Shown: positions 27,649-37,386, counted from the first letter of the stretch. The stretch is 64,000 nucleotides of DNA from Pseudoalteromonas sp. G4 (GCF_028875915.1 NZ_JAPEHW010000005.1:48013-112012); one strand, 5' to 3'. A program made the numbers and translations. Notes: generated by a model not told the origin, from the sequence alone.

Positions 27649-28749
27649 AACTTATTTCCGTATTGATGTGTTTTGCAACGTCTTCAAGCGCAATACTTTT
27701 CTCGCTTAAGCCAGCACTGGCTACCGCTTGAGGCATACCATAAACAACACAACTTGCTTCATCTTGCGCCCAAATTTTTGAGCCTGCCTGTTTAAGTAAA
27801 CGTGCACCGTCCCTGCCGTCTGCCCCCATACCAGTAAGTACAATAGCAAGCACAGCATCGCCAAAAATTTTTGCAGCACTTGCAAAAGTTATATCCACAC
27901 TTGGCTTGTAAGTTACGCGAGCACTGTCATCTTCATAAATTCGAAGCTTTTGACTAAAGCGACTCCAGGTTTCAGTAAATCACCATTTTCAGCTTCTTTT
28001 ACACTTATTTTACACAATGTATCTAAACGCTGTGCAAACGCAGGGGTAAACGCGCCCGGCATATGTTGTATTAACAATATTGGGTGAGGAAAATTAGCGG
28101 GTAATTGAGTAAGTACTTTTTGTAAAGCGACAGGCCCGCCTGTAGAGGTGCCAATTGCCATTAATTTATATTTTTTACCAGACGCTTTAGGCCTTTCTGA
28201 TGACGTTGTAGCCCGTGCATCTGCAACAGGCGTTCTTGCCGAGAAAGTTCTATCTGGCTGGCGAAGTGTCGAGGATGTTGTTCTTACAGCAGACGGTCTC
28301 GTTGTGCTACCACTCGGCGTTATTGCTCTTTGAGCTCGAAAGCCACCTACTCGACGACGACCAATTTCTTTAACTTTTTGTTGTAAAACTTGAGTTGCTT
28401 CTTCTTTATCGCGTGCAATATCTTCAAACTTTTTTGGTAAAAAATCCAAAGCACCGGCATCTAAGGCATCAAGGGTTGCACTAGCACCATCGTGTGTTAA
28501 TGAAGAAAACATTAAAATTGGCGTTGGTGTTTGCTGCATAATCTGTTTAACAGCGCTAATACCATCCAGTACCGGCATTTCAATGTCCATTGTAATGACC
28601 GATGGCATTAATTCAGCGGCCTTTTCAACCGCTTCTTTACCATTATTTGCAGTACCAATCACTTCAATGTTGGGATCTTGATTCAAAATTTCGCTAACGC
28701 GACGGCGAAAGAAACTTGAATCATCTACAACTAATACCCTAATTGTCAT
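27641..28749 (-). pseudogene. cheB: Chemotaxis methylesterase CheB, frameshifted
   Basis: CheB removes methyl groups from chemoreceptors. The upstream frame encodes the receiver domain (Asp 55 in VITMDIEMP) and the first half of the esterase domain, with the Ser 202 motif GTSTGGP and His 229 in LIQHMPGAF. It then reads [12 protein letters not shown] and leaves the frame, stopping at 27913. The remainder, [19 protein letters not shown] onward with the catalytic Asp in [11 protein letters not shown], continues in another frame to 27641. The conserved APGG-type stretch expected between GVALV and KLRIYED (roughly 15 residues) is absent, so the break at about 27945-27955 is best explained by a short deletion that is not a multiple of three. 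As written, the esterase would be inactive. Confidence 0.85.
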
Positions 28750-29912
28750 TAAATGCTCACTTACTTTTTATTGCGACCTTGGCCTGCATAGTGCTTTAAC
28801 AAGCTCGGAACATCCAGAATTAGCGCTATACCACCGTCTGAAGTAATCGTTGCTCCGGCCATACCAGGCGTGCCTTGTAGAAGCGCATCTAATGGCTTAA
28901 TAACCACTTCTTCCTGACCAATCAGTGAATCTACCACAAAGCCCATTTGTTGAGTGCCAAGTTGCACAATAACAACATGTCCTTGTGAGCGTTTTTGCTC
29001 AGTACGGGGATTACGAAGTAACCATTTTTCTAGGTAAAATAACGGTATCGCTTTATCGCGAACGATAATAGTTAGTTGACCGTCAACTAAGTTCGTTTTT
29101 GTTAAATCTAAGTGGAAAATTTCATTCACACCAGCAAGTGGTAATGCGAAGGTCTGTTGACCAACCACCACCATTAACGTTGGTAGAATTGCTAGGGTTA
29201 GTGGTACTTTAATTTCAAGTACAGTGCCTTTACCTTTCTCAGATTCAATATTCACAGTACCGTTAAGTTGGGTGATCTTGGTCTTAACCACATCCATTCC
29301 CACACCACGGCCTGAAATATCTGAAATTTCTTCTTTTGTTGAGAAGCCTGGGGCAAAAATTAAGTTATAAGCTTCATTGTTAGAAAGTCTTGCCGCCTGA
29401 TCAGCGTCAATCACACCTTTGCTAATAGCAATGCTCTTTAATTTTTCCGCATCCATACCTGCACCATCATCTTCGATGGTTAGTAGAATATGATCGCCTT
29501 CTTGTGATGCTGAAAGAGTCACTGTACCTGTTCTTGGTTTTCCTGCAGCTTCACGGTCATCCGGCATTTCAATGCCGTGATCTACTGAATTTCGAACTAA
29601 ATGCACAAGTGGATCTGCAAGTGCTTCCACTAAGTTTTTATCAAGGTCTGTTTCTTCACCAACTAATTGTAAATTGATTTCTTTTTTCAAGCTTCGAGCT
29701 AAGTCACGCACAACGCGAGGAAAACGACCAAATACCTTTTTAATTGGTTGCATGCGCGTTTTCATTACTGCGCCTTGCAAATCTGCAGTAACCACATCCA
29801 AGTTAGAAATCGCTTTGCCCATGCTCTCGTTGCTAACATTAGCACCTAAGCTAACTAAACGATTACGCACAAGTACCAGTTCACCGACCATATTCATTAT
29901 CTGGTCAAGACG

Positions 29913-30028
29913 TTTGGTATCGACTCGAACAGTGGTTTCAGCTGGCGGAGCTGCTGGTTTTGCAGGCGCTTTTGGTATCGACTCGAACAGTGGTTTCAGC
30001 TGGCGGAGCTGCTGGTTTTGCAGGCGCT
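29913..30028. repeat. Tandem duplication within cheA
   Basis: Two adjacent identical 58-base copies (29913-29970 and 29971-30028), starting tttggtatcgactcgaacag. The repeated unit proper is 57 bases and would be in frame; at the junction the plus strand has four T where both outer boundaries have three. That extra base turns an in-frame 19-codon duplication into a frameshift of cheA. The boundaries share TTT, typical of slippage or microhomology duplication. Confidence 0.93.
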
Positions 30029-30213
30029 TTATTCGCAGCTGGTGCAGGAGCACTTGCTGCCGATTTTGCTGGTGCAGCAGGCGCTGGCGCGGCAACAGAC
30101 TTAGCTGGTTCTGGTTTTGCTTTCTGAGGTGGAGCTGTTGGTTTTGACTCAACAGGTGTTGCTACAGCCTCAGTATTGAAGGAATTTTCACTGGCTTTTG
30201 GTGCACTACCTTT

Positions 30214-30519
30214 GCCATGCAGTTCATCAAGTAATGCTTCAAACTCATCTTCGGTGATGTCTTCATCATCACCACTCGCGGCAACCGGTGCAGGTGAAGC
30301 TGGCGTTTCAACTTGATTAGTTGGCGCAGAGCTAGATGCTTCTTCTGCAGCACCTCCAAACGAACCTGCACCGTGCAGCTCATCTAAAAGGCTTTCAAAT
30401 TCATCGTCTGTGATTTCATCAGAATCTGAACTTGGTGAATCCGGGTTTGATGTAGCTGCTGGGCCATTTCCTGAACCATGAAGCTCATCAAGCAAACTCT
30501 CAAATTCTTCTTCAGTAAT
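30214..30519 (-). repeat. Three repeats of a 15-residue motif in the CheA linker
   Basis: CheA residues 182-196, 217-231 and 269-283 read ITEEEFESLLDELHG, ITDDEFESLLDELHG and ITEDEFEALLDELHG, separated by Ser/Gly/Ala/Pro-rich linkers. They lie between the P1 domain and the dimerisation domain, where a P2 or localisation (LID) element is expected in CheA of ParC/ParP-containing bacteria. Confidence 0.9.
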
Positions 30520-31076
30520 GTCATCAACACTGCCTGAACCATCTAATGAACTTGTGTCATCAGCATCAAATAAAATATCATCAAAGGGATCTTCTTCGAT
30601 TGCCTCAGGTGCAGATTCTTCTACGACTGGAACAGGCTCTTCTGCTACAACAGCTTGCGCTTCATCAGCACTTTCTGGCTGGCTTAAACGGTGCAATTCG
30701 GCAAGTAACTGAGGATCTGCAGGGTCCGGTTGAGCACGATTTTGAATGTGAGCAAACATTTCATTAATAGTGTCAAGTGCTTGCAAAATCACATCCATTA
30801 ATTCAGGAGTAACTCTGCGTTTGCCTTGGCGTAATACATCGAAAATATTTTCCGCACCGTGACAGGCATCAACCAATTCTGTCATTGAGAGGAAACCTGC
30901 CCCCCCTTTAACGGTATGAAAGCCCCTAAATATTGCATTCAGTAGGTCAGCATCTTCTGGATTATTTTCCAATTCAACCAACTGTTCTGAGAGCAACTCT
31001 AAGATTTCACCGGCTTCGACTAAAAAGTCTTGTAAAATATCTTCATCGACATCAAAGCTCATGCATTTTTCTCCGA

Positions 31077-31850
31077 TTAGAAGCCCAAACTAGATAATAG
31101 ATCGTCTACTTCATCTTGACCTGAAACCACATCTTCACGGGTTTCAGCATTTATAATTGGGCCTTCAGCTACTTGGTCTAATTCACCATCAGCAACCATT
31201 TGTTGTTCTTGTTGTAATGTCGTCTCAGGTGATTCTGTATGTTCAACAGGTGAACCAAACACCGTCAACATATGAATCAGACTATCTTCGACTTCGCGCA
31301 CTAGCTCTATTACGCGACGAATAACTTGACCAGTTAAATCCTGATACCCTTGAGCCATCAGTACTTCGGTCATTAAACTATTCAATTCATCCGAGTTAGA
31401 CTTTGCTTCTTCCATAAAGCCATTTAACTCATGACACAATACCTTAAACTCACCTACTTTGAGGTCTCGAGTCATTAATTTATCCCATTTGGGTTTAATG
31501 TTATTGAGGCCAGTTTGGAGTTTATCGGCAATTGGCAGAGAAGCTTCAACTGCATCCATAGTTGTGTTTGCAGCTTGTTCTGTCATTTCCATCACATAAT
31601 TAAGACGCTCTTTAGCATCAGGGATGGACTCGTTTGTTAACGCCGACAACGTAGTATCTAATTGAAAGTTTTTTAATGAATCATGAAGTTGACGAGTTAG
31701 CTTTCCTACCTCACCAAATAATTCATCTTGCTCAATTGCCGTAACTTGCTTTAACAGCTCTTGCGCTTGTTGTTGTTCACCATTTTCAAGAAACGCAACG
31801 AGCTGTTTAGCTTGTTCTAAGGTAATTTGAGGCGCAGCACTTGCTGACAT
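31077..31850 (-). CDS. cheZ: CheY-P phosphatase CheZ
   Basis: A 257-residue helical protein that dephosphorylates CheY-P. The long four-helix bundle includes RLNYVMEMTEQAANTTMDAV and the catalytic segment EVLMAQGYQDLTGQVIRR with the essential Asp and Gln. The C-terminal tail DEVDDLLSSLGF is the CheY-binding peptide. AAGGAGAGG precedes the ATG. It lies between cheY and cheA in the usual order. Confidence 0.95.
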   Translation of the reverse strand: MSASAAPQITLEQAKQLVAFLENGEQQQAQELLKQVTAIEQDELFGEVGKLTRQLHDSLKNFQLDTTLSALTNESIPDAKERLNYVMEMTEQAANTTMDAVEASLPIADKLQTGLNNIKPKWDKLMTRDLKVGEFKVLCHELNGFMEEAKSNSDELNSLMTEVLMAQGYQDLTGQVIRRVIELVREVEDSLIHMLTVFGSPVEHTESPETTLQQEQQMVADGELDQVAEGPIINAETREDVVSGQDEVDDLLSSLGF

Positions 31851-31867
31851 GAACCTCTCCTTCCCAA

Positions 31868-32251
31868 TTAGCCTAAACGCTCAAAAACTTTATCAAGCTT
31901 AGTTTTTAGCGTTGCTGCAGTGAATGGTTTAACAATGTACCCGTTAACACCGGCTTGTGCGGCAGCAATAATTTGTTCTTTCTTAGCTTCTGCTGTCACC
32001 ATTAACACAGGAATATGTTTAAGGCTGTCGTCCGCGCGAATTGCACGTAACAAGTCAATACCTTGCATACCTGGCATGTTCCAATCCGTAACTACAAAGT
32101 CAAATTCTTGATTTTGTAACATCGGCAACGCAGTGCTTCCATCGTCCGCCTCTTGTACGTTTGTGAAACCAAGATCTCTTAACAGGTTTTTAATGATTCT
32201 TCTCATCGTTGAAAAGTCGTCAACTACAAGAATTTTCATGTTTTTATCCAA
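31868..32251 (-). CDS. cheY: Chemotaxis response regulator CheY
   Basis: A single receiver domain of about 127 residues that binds FliM when phosphorylated. Asp 56 lies in VVTDWNMPG, the acidic pocket is VVDDFST, and Lys 108 is in GYIVKPF. I place the start at a TTG (32251): a perfect GGAGG lies 5 bases upstream, and the resulting N terminus [13 protein letters not shown] matches homologues. The alternative ATG at 32239 is 17 bases or more from any good ribosome site, and the far upstream ATG at 32275 precedes that site. Confidence 0.93.
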   Translation of the reverse strand: MDKNMKILVVDDFSTMRRIIKNLLRDLGFTNVQEADDGSTALPMLQNQEFDFVVTDWNMPGMQGIDLLRAIRADDSLKHIPVLMVTAEAKKEQIIAAAQAGVNGYIVKPFTAATLKTKLDKVFERLG

Positions 32252-32301
32252 AATATCCTCCAGTGAGGTATGCACCTAATTGTTTACTTACTACTTTTAT
32301 T

Positions 32302-33018
32302 CTATATCCAGTCATGGATTTTTGCTTTAAGGCGCACCATGGCCTGACTATGTATTTGGCTAACTCTTGATTCACTCACCTCAAGAATCAAACCGATTTC
32401 TTTTAAATTCATTTCGTCATTGTAGTAAAGCGACAGCACTAACGCTTCTCTTTCTGGTAAGGTTTGTATTGCCGTTACCAATGCTTTATTAAATTTATCT
32501 TGTTGAATATCAACTAATGGATTTTGCTCATTGTTACCAAGGCCAGCATCGATTACATCTTCATCAACACCTAAGTCCTCGATGCCAATAATCTTACCAT
32601 TACTTATATCCCTAAGAATATGATGGTACTCATCTATCGTAATATCAAGTTTTTCAGCAACTTCACTATCTTTTGGTTCACGACCTAGTTCGGCTTCTAA
32701 CTTATTAATGGCTGCAGCAACCTCTCGAGCATTTTTATGCACAGAGCGCGGCACCCAGTCCCCTTTACGGGTTTCATCTATAATTGCACCGCGAATGCGA
32801 ATACCAGCATAGGTTTCAAAGCTTGCACCCTTAGTGCCGTCAAAATTCTTTGCAGCTTCTATCAGGCCTATCATGCCAGCTTGAATTAAGTCTTCAACAA
32901 TCACACTCGCAGGTAAGCGCGCAAGAATATGATAGGCAATGCGTTTAACCAACGGCGTATGCTGTTCAACAAGATGAGATAATTGATTCTGGCTAGCATA
33001 GGCAGTGGTTCGTTTCAT
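32302..33018 (-). CDS. fliA: Flagellar sigma factor sigma-28 (FliA)
   Basis: A 238-residue sigma factor for late flagellar and chemotaxis genes. Region 2 includes LIQAGMIGLIEAAKNFD and the ASFETYAGIRIRGAIIDE signature; region 4 includes LPEREALVLSLYYNDEMNLK and a SESRVSQIHSQAM helix. Of two ATGs, 33018 has AGGA at a 6-base spacing, while 33024 touches the site, so 33018 is preferred. It follows flhG by 8 bases. Confidence 0.95.
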   Translation of the reverse strand: MKRTTAYASQNQLSHLVEQHTPLVKRIAYHILARLPASVIVEDLIQAGMIGLIEAAKNFDGTKGASFETYAGIRIRGAIIDETRKGDWVPRSVHKNAREVAAAINKLEAELGREPKDSEVAEKLDITIDEYHHILRDISNGKIIGIEDLGVDEDVIDAGLGNNEQNPLVDIQQDKFNKALVTAIQTLPEREALVLSLYYNDEMNLKEIGLILEVSESRVSQIHSQAMVRLKAKIHDWI

Positions 33019-33026
33019 AGGCATTC

Positions 33027-33884
33027 CTAGTTGCTAACCAGTTTCTCGATAAAAAACTCAAGATGTCCCGACGGCTGATTCGGAACTGGCCAAGTCGCAG
33101 CCTTGCTTGCTAATGCTTTAAAAGCAATTGCCGCAGGTGATTTAGGAAATACATCTACAATGGTTTTTTGTTTACGAATCGCTTTACGAATATTTTCATC
33201 AAATGGCACTGTTGCCACTAATTCAAGTGAGACATCTAAAAATCTATCAGTGACTTTTGATAACTTGGCAAACAGTTCCTGGCCTTCCTTCAAGCTGCGC
33301 ACCATATTTGCTACAATTTTAAACTTGTAAACGCCATGCTCACGGCTTAAGACTTTAATCAATGCGTAGGCATCCGTAATCGAAGTTGGTTCATCACACA
33401 CAACAACAAGCACATCTTGAGATGCACGCGAAAAGCTAAGCACCATATCTGAAATACCTGCAGCTGTATCAACTACCAGCACATCGTAGTGAGAGTCTAA
33501 TTCACCAAATGCACGAATAAGTCCTGCATGTTCAGAAGGTGTTAGTTCAACCATATTTTGTGAACCTGAAGTAGCAGGCACAATTTTTACGCCATAAGGA
33601 CCTTCTACTAAGATGTCTTCAAGGTCACATTCACCAGATAACACGTGTGATAAGTTTCGCTCTACACGTAAGCCAAGCATCACATCGCAGTTTGCTAAAC
33701 CCAAATCGGCATCCAGTACCAGTACTTTTTGGCCTTGCTGAGACATGGCGATTGCCATGTTTAGAGAAACATTGGTTTTACCAACTCCCCCTTTACCTCC
33801 AGTTACCGCAATTACTTTTACAGCCTTGTTATTGTTTGTCATTTTCCGCAGGCCACTAGCTTGATCTAATTCTGGGTTAATCAT
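33027..33884 (-). CDS. flhG: Flagellar number regulator FlhG (FleN)
   Basis: A 285-residue MinD-like ATPase that limits the number of polar flagella and stimulates the FlhF GTPase. The N-terminal DQASGLR element (residues 7-13) is the conserved FlhF-activating motif, which supports the upstream ATG at 33884 over one at 33839. The deviant Walker A GGKGGVGKT is at 29-37, followed by LDADLGLANCDVMLG. The start overlaps the flhF stop by 8 bases. In related bacteria FleN/FlhG also restrains the master activator FlrA/FleQ. Confidence 0.95.
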   Translation of the reverse strand: MINPELDQASGLRKMTNNNKAVKVIAVTGGKGGVGKTNVSLNMAIAMSQQGQKVLVLDADLGLANCDVMLGLRVERNLSHVLSGECDLEDILVEGPYGVKIVPATSGSQNMVELTPSEHAGLIRAFGELDSHYDVLVVDTAAGISDMVLSFSRASQDVLVVVCDEPTSITDAYALIKVLSREHGVYKFKIVANMVRSLKEGQELFAKLSKVTDRFLDVSLELVATVPFDENIRKAIRKQKTIVDVFPKSPAAIAFKALASKAATWPVPNQPSGHLEFFIEKLVSN

Positions 33885-35256
33885 ACATTCCTACTGCTTG
33901 ATGCGCCATGCCTGATGCACGTCTTGCTTGCGCGTTTGTTCGTTTTGCATACAACTGCTGAGCTTTGCTGACCAATTTTTCCGCATTTGCTACACGGATG
34001 TCCTCTGGTACACGTTGACCATTGGTAAGATAGCCTATTGGCAGTCGATTTTGAATGGCTACACTGATAATTTCACCTAAACTTAGACATTCATCAAGTT
34101 TTGTGAAGATACAACCACTTAACTGTACCTGTTTGAACTGCTTAATAGCTTCCTGCTGTACCTCTAATTGTGCCGTAGCACTTAAAACAAGGTAGCTTCT
34201 AATATCAACTCGACTATTTCGCATTAATGTATTCAGTTGCTCAGTCAAACGCAAGTCCCGTTGGCTCATTCCTGCTGTATCAATTAATACTAGACGTTTA
34301 TTTCTTAAATGATAAAGAATTTCAGTGAGTTCTTCTGCATTTTTAACCTGTTTAACAGGACAGCCAATAATGCGACCATAAGTCGATAATTGTTCATATG
34401 CACCAATACGATAGGTATCCGTTGTGATCAATGCAATATTATTGGCGCCAAACTTTTGCGCGCCAAGCGCTGCAAGTTTTGCCACTGTCGTTGTTTTACC
34501 AACACCCGTTGGGCCAACCAAGGCATACACACCACCGCGACGTAAAATTTCATTATTTGCGGTGTAAAGTTGCTTACTTAGCATATTGAGTGTTTCTTGC
34601 CATGCTTGACGCGGTGCAACGTCATCGGGAATAAAACACGCTAATTGGTCTGCAACAGCTTCACTAATACCCATCCCTTTTAGACGATCAAGTAATAACG
34701 CTCTAGTTGGGTCGCGACGTGCCATATCTTCATTCATCAAGCCAGAAAGCTGGTGCTCTAGTAACTGTCTAATAGAGGCCATTTCATCACGCATTGCTTG
34801 CATTTCGTGTGCAGCTTGTGGCTCTGAATTCATCGTTGCAGGTTGTTTTGTTTGATTAAACCCATTAAATGACTCTTCTTGAGCAGAAGTAAGTTTATCT
34901 TCATCAAACCAATTATGAGGTTGCTTTGGTTCAGGTGCTTTATCAAATTGAGGTGATTTTTTCGCTTGGCGTTCAAGTAGTGCCGATAAACTATCTGCTA
35001 CCACTGCTTGCTTTTCAGGCTTTGCCATTTGCGGTTTAGGTTTTACAAACTGACTGTTAAATCTCGGCTTTTCTTCCGAAAGTTTTGGTGAAACAGGTGC
35101 ACTTTGTACCGTTTTTTCATAATCAACAGCAGCCACAATTTCAATGCCATCAGCCATACGTTTGTTTGACATGATCACCGCATCTGGGCCTAATTCATGC
35201 TTTACTTCATTTAATGCTGTACGCATATCTTTTGCAAAAAAACGTTTAATTTTCAT
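33877..35256 (-). CDS. flhF: Flagellar placement GTPase FlhF
   Basis: A 459-residue SRP-type GTPase that sets the polar flagellar site. It has a basic N terminus (MKIKRFFAKDMRTALNEVK), a long disordered B region (about 50-150), and the NG domain with G1 GPTGVGKTTT at about 248-257, DTYRIGAYEQL, LIDTAGMSQRD and a TKLDECLSLG loop. The ATG at 35256 is preferred because a GAGG site sits 6 bases upstream; an in-frame GTG four codons earlier lies in that site. It follows flhA by 21 bases. Confidence 0.95.
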   Translation of the reverse strand: MKIKRFFAKDMRTALNEVKHELGPDAVIMSNKRMADGIEIVAAVDYEKTVQSAPVSPKLSEEKPRFNSQFVKPKPQMAKPEKQAVVADSLSALLERQAKKSPQFDKAPEPKQPHNWFDEDKLTSAQEESFNGFNQTKQPATMNSEPQAAHEMQAMRDEMASIRQLLEHQLSGLMNEDMARRDPTRALLLDRLKGMGISEAVADQLACFIPDDVAPRQAWQETLNMLSKQLYTANNEILRRGGVYALVGPTGVGKTTTVAKLAALGAQKFGANNIALITTDTYRIGAYEQLSTYGRIIGCPVKQVKNAEELTEILYHLRNKRLVLIDTAGMSQRDLRLTEQLNTLMRNSRVDIRSYLVLSATAQLEVQQEAIKQFKQVQLSGCIFTKLDECLSLGEIISVAIQNRLPIGYLTNGQRVPEDIRVANAEKLVSKAQQLYAKRTNAQARRASGMAHQAVGMYD

Positions 35257-35277
35257 GTCAAACCTCACCTTGTCTTA

Positions 35278-37386
35278 TTACTGTTGACCAACCGAGCAAA
35301 CTATTTTTATTTGTTTTTCTTCAGGTACTTCCTGATATGACATCACACGCAGTCCTGGTAGGCTGTGTTTCACAAATCGTGATAACACACTGCGCAGCAT
35401 ACCCGATGTCAACAGTATTGAAGGTTCACCAGCCATTTCTTGGTTTTGATGGGCATCGCCGAGAGAGTTTTGAAGTCTTTCTGCAAGCCCTGGCTCAATG
35501 CCAGCACCTTCATCACCTGCACTTTGAAGTGACTGATGCAACATCTGTTCCAACTCAGGCGCCAATGTAATGACAGGAATTTCAGGGGCGTTGCCAGCAA
35601 CGTCTTGAACAATTAAACGACGTAGCGAAATACGCACTGCAGCCGTTAATACATCTGGGTCTTGGCTGCGCGGTCCATACTCAACCAAGGTTTGAACAAT
35701 AGAGCGCATATCGCGAATTGGCACACCTTCGTTCAACAAGTTTTGCAGCACTTTTACAATGGTAGTAAGCGGTAAAATGTCTGGTACAAGCCCTTCAATT
35801 AGACGTGGGTGAGATTTGCCCAACATATCTAATAAGTTTTGCACTTCTTCATGCCCAATTAATAATGCGGCGTGGTTGTGAAGCAGTTGAGAAATGTGAG
35901 TAGCAACCACGGTTGCAGCATCAACTACAGTGTAACCTAATGATTGCGCTTCATCTTTTTGCTCTGGTGCAATCCATACTGCATCTAAACCAAACGCAGG
36001 ATCTTTTGTCGCAACACCTTTAACTTCGCCAAAAACTTGTCCCGGATTAATTGCTAATTCATTGTTATGCTTTAACTCACCATGACCGCTCGATACGCCC
36101 ATTAAGGTTATGCGGTATTCATTTGGATCAAGCTCTAGGTTGTCACGAATATGCACAGGAGGTACTAAAAAGCCTAATTCTTGCGATAGTTTTTTACGCA
36201 CACCCTTAATTCGACTAAGTAGCTCACCACCTTGAGATTGGTCAACTAACGGAATTAAGCGGTATCCAACTTCAAGACCAATTACATCTACTTGCTGTAC
36301 ATCATCCCAACCAAGTTCTTTTTGTTCAATTTGCGCTTGTTCTTGATTCGGCGATTTACCTTTGGCTTGTTGCTGTGCTTCATCTTCTGCTTTTTGCGTT
36401 TTAATGCGTTGATTCCAGTAGGCGATACCGCCAATTAAAAATCCTAAACCTAAGAATGCCACTTTTGGCATACCTGGCACTAACCCCATTACGATTAAAA
36501 TACCAGCCGAAATATAAAGCGCTTTATCATTACCAAGTTGAGCATGGAATTGTTCGCCCATATTTTGAGATTCATTTTGACGTGTCACTACAATCGCGGT
36601 ACCAATTGATAATAGTAACGAAGGTAATTGAGCAACAAGACCGTCACCAATGGTCAACAGTGTATAAACTTCCATTGCACGGCTAAAAGATAAGTCGTGT
36701 TGGATCATGCCTATAAACAAGCCACCAATAATATTGATCACCAAGATGATGATACCTGCGATAGCATCACCTTTAACGAATTTACTCGCACCATCCATCG
36801 AACCGTAGAAATCAGCCTCTCGGGTCACTTCGGTGCGACGTTCACGCGCTTGTTCAGCTGTGATAAAGCCCGCATTCAAATCCGCGTCAATTGCCATTTG
36901 TTTACCAGGCATTGCATCTAATGTAAAACGTGCTGAAACTTCTGAAATACGGCCTGCACCTTTGGTTATTACCACAAAGTTGATAATAATTAGAATTAAA
37001 AACACCACTAAACCAACAGCGTAATTACCACCGATAACTACCGAGCCGAATGCTTCAATCACTTTACCTGCAGCATCACCGCCCTCATGACCTTCAAGTA
37101 AAACCACCCGCGTACTTGCCACATTAAGCGCTAGGCGCAATATAGTTGCTATCAGCAGCACGGTTGGGAAAATACCAAAATCGAGAGGCTTAAGTGTGTA
37201 CAAAGTTATGAGTAGTACTACTAACGAGAGTGCAATATTAAATGAGAATAAAATATCGAGCAGAAATGCAGGCATAGGCAAAACGACCATACCGAGAGCC
37301 GCAAGAACAAGAATAGGTGTTCCTATACCTTTTAAGTAATCTGATTTATTCGCATTAAGTTGATTTAACGTGGCTTTGAAGTCCAT
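35278..37386 (-). CDS. flhA: Flagellar export gate protein FlhA
   Basis: A 702-residue protein with eight N-terminal membrane helices (to about 325) and a large cytoplasmic domain that docks chaperone-substrate complexes. The FHIPEP-region segments RFTLDAMPGKQMAIDADLNA and READFYGSMDGASKFVKGD are intact. The ATG at 37386 begins the family-typical MDFKATLNQLN; an upstream TTG would add five residues. A sigma-54 type element lies about 40 bases upstream. Confidence 0.96.
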   Translation of the reverse strand: MDFKATLNQLNANKSDYLKGIGTPILVLAALGMVVLPMPAFLLDILFSFNIALSLVVLLITLYTLKPLDFGIFPTVLLIATILRLALNVASTRVVLLEGHEGGDAAGKVIEAFGSVVIGGNYAVGLVVFLILIIINFVVITKGAGRISEVSARFTLDAMPGKQMAIDADLNAGFITAEQARERRTEVTREADFYGSMDGASKFVKGDAIAGIIILVINIIGGLFIGMIQHDLSFSRAMEVYTLLTIGDGLVAQLPSLLLSIGTAIVVTRQNESQNMGEQFHAQLGNDKALYISAGILIVMGLVPGMPKVAFLGLGFLIGGIAYWNQRIKTQKAEDEAQQQAKGKSPNQEQAQIEQKELGWDDVQQVDVIGLEVGYRLIPLVDQSQGGELLSRIKGVRKKLSQELGFLVPPVHIRDNLELDPNEYRITLMGVSSGHGELKHNNELAINPGQVFGEVKGVATKDPAFGLDAVWIAPEQKDEAQSLGYTVVDAATVVATHISQLLHNHAALLIGHEEVQNLLDMLGKSHPRLIEGLVPDILPLTTIVKVLQNLLNEGVPIRDMRSIVQTLVEYGPRSQDPDVLTAAVRISLRRLIVQDVAGNAPEIPVITLAPELEQMLHQSLQSAGDEGAGIEPGLAERLQNSLGDAHQNQEMAGEPSILLTSGMLRSVLSRFVKHSLPGLRVMSYQEVPEEKQIKIVCSVGQQ

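Larger units (their letters stand above)
28761..31062 (-). pseudogene. cheA: Chemotaxis histidine kinase CheA, frameshifted at a tandem duplication
   Basis: CheA phosphorylates CheY and CheB. From 31062 the first frame encodes the P1 phosphotransfer domain (His 49 in FRGFHTVKGGAG), an acidic linker with three near-identical 15-residue motifs, and an Ala/Pro-rich linker. It then stops shortly after a duplicated segment ending ETTVRVDTK. The second frame, ending at 28761, supplies the dimerisation domain (RLDQIMNMVGELVLVRNRL), the kinase core (HLVRNSVDHGIE, GRGVGMDVVKTKI) and the C-terminal CheW-like domain. Removing one repeat copy (29913-29970) rejoins the frames into an otherwise normal CheA. 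The second frame lacks a good start, so no functional kinase is expected as written. Confidence 0.88.

Noticed and set aside
29960..29980. Programmed frameshifting in cheA
   Set aside because: The junction has only AAAA on the coding strand, no heptanucleotide slippery pattern, and the shift coincides exactly with a tandem duplication, so mutation or error is simpler.
29674..30147. 157-residue open frame antisense to cheA, with tryptophan/cysteine-rich repeats
   Set aside because: Complement of the Ala/Pro linker and duplicated segment; not a real repeat protein.
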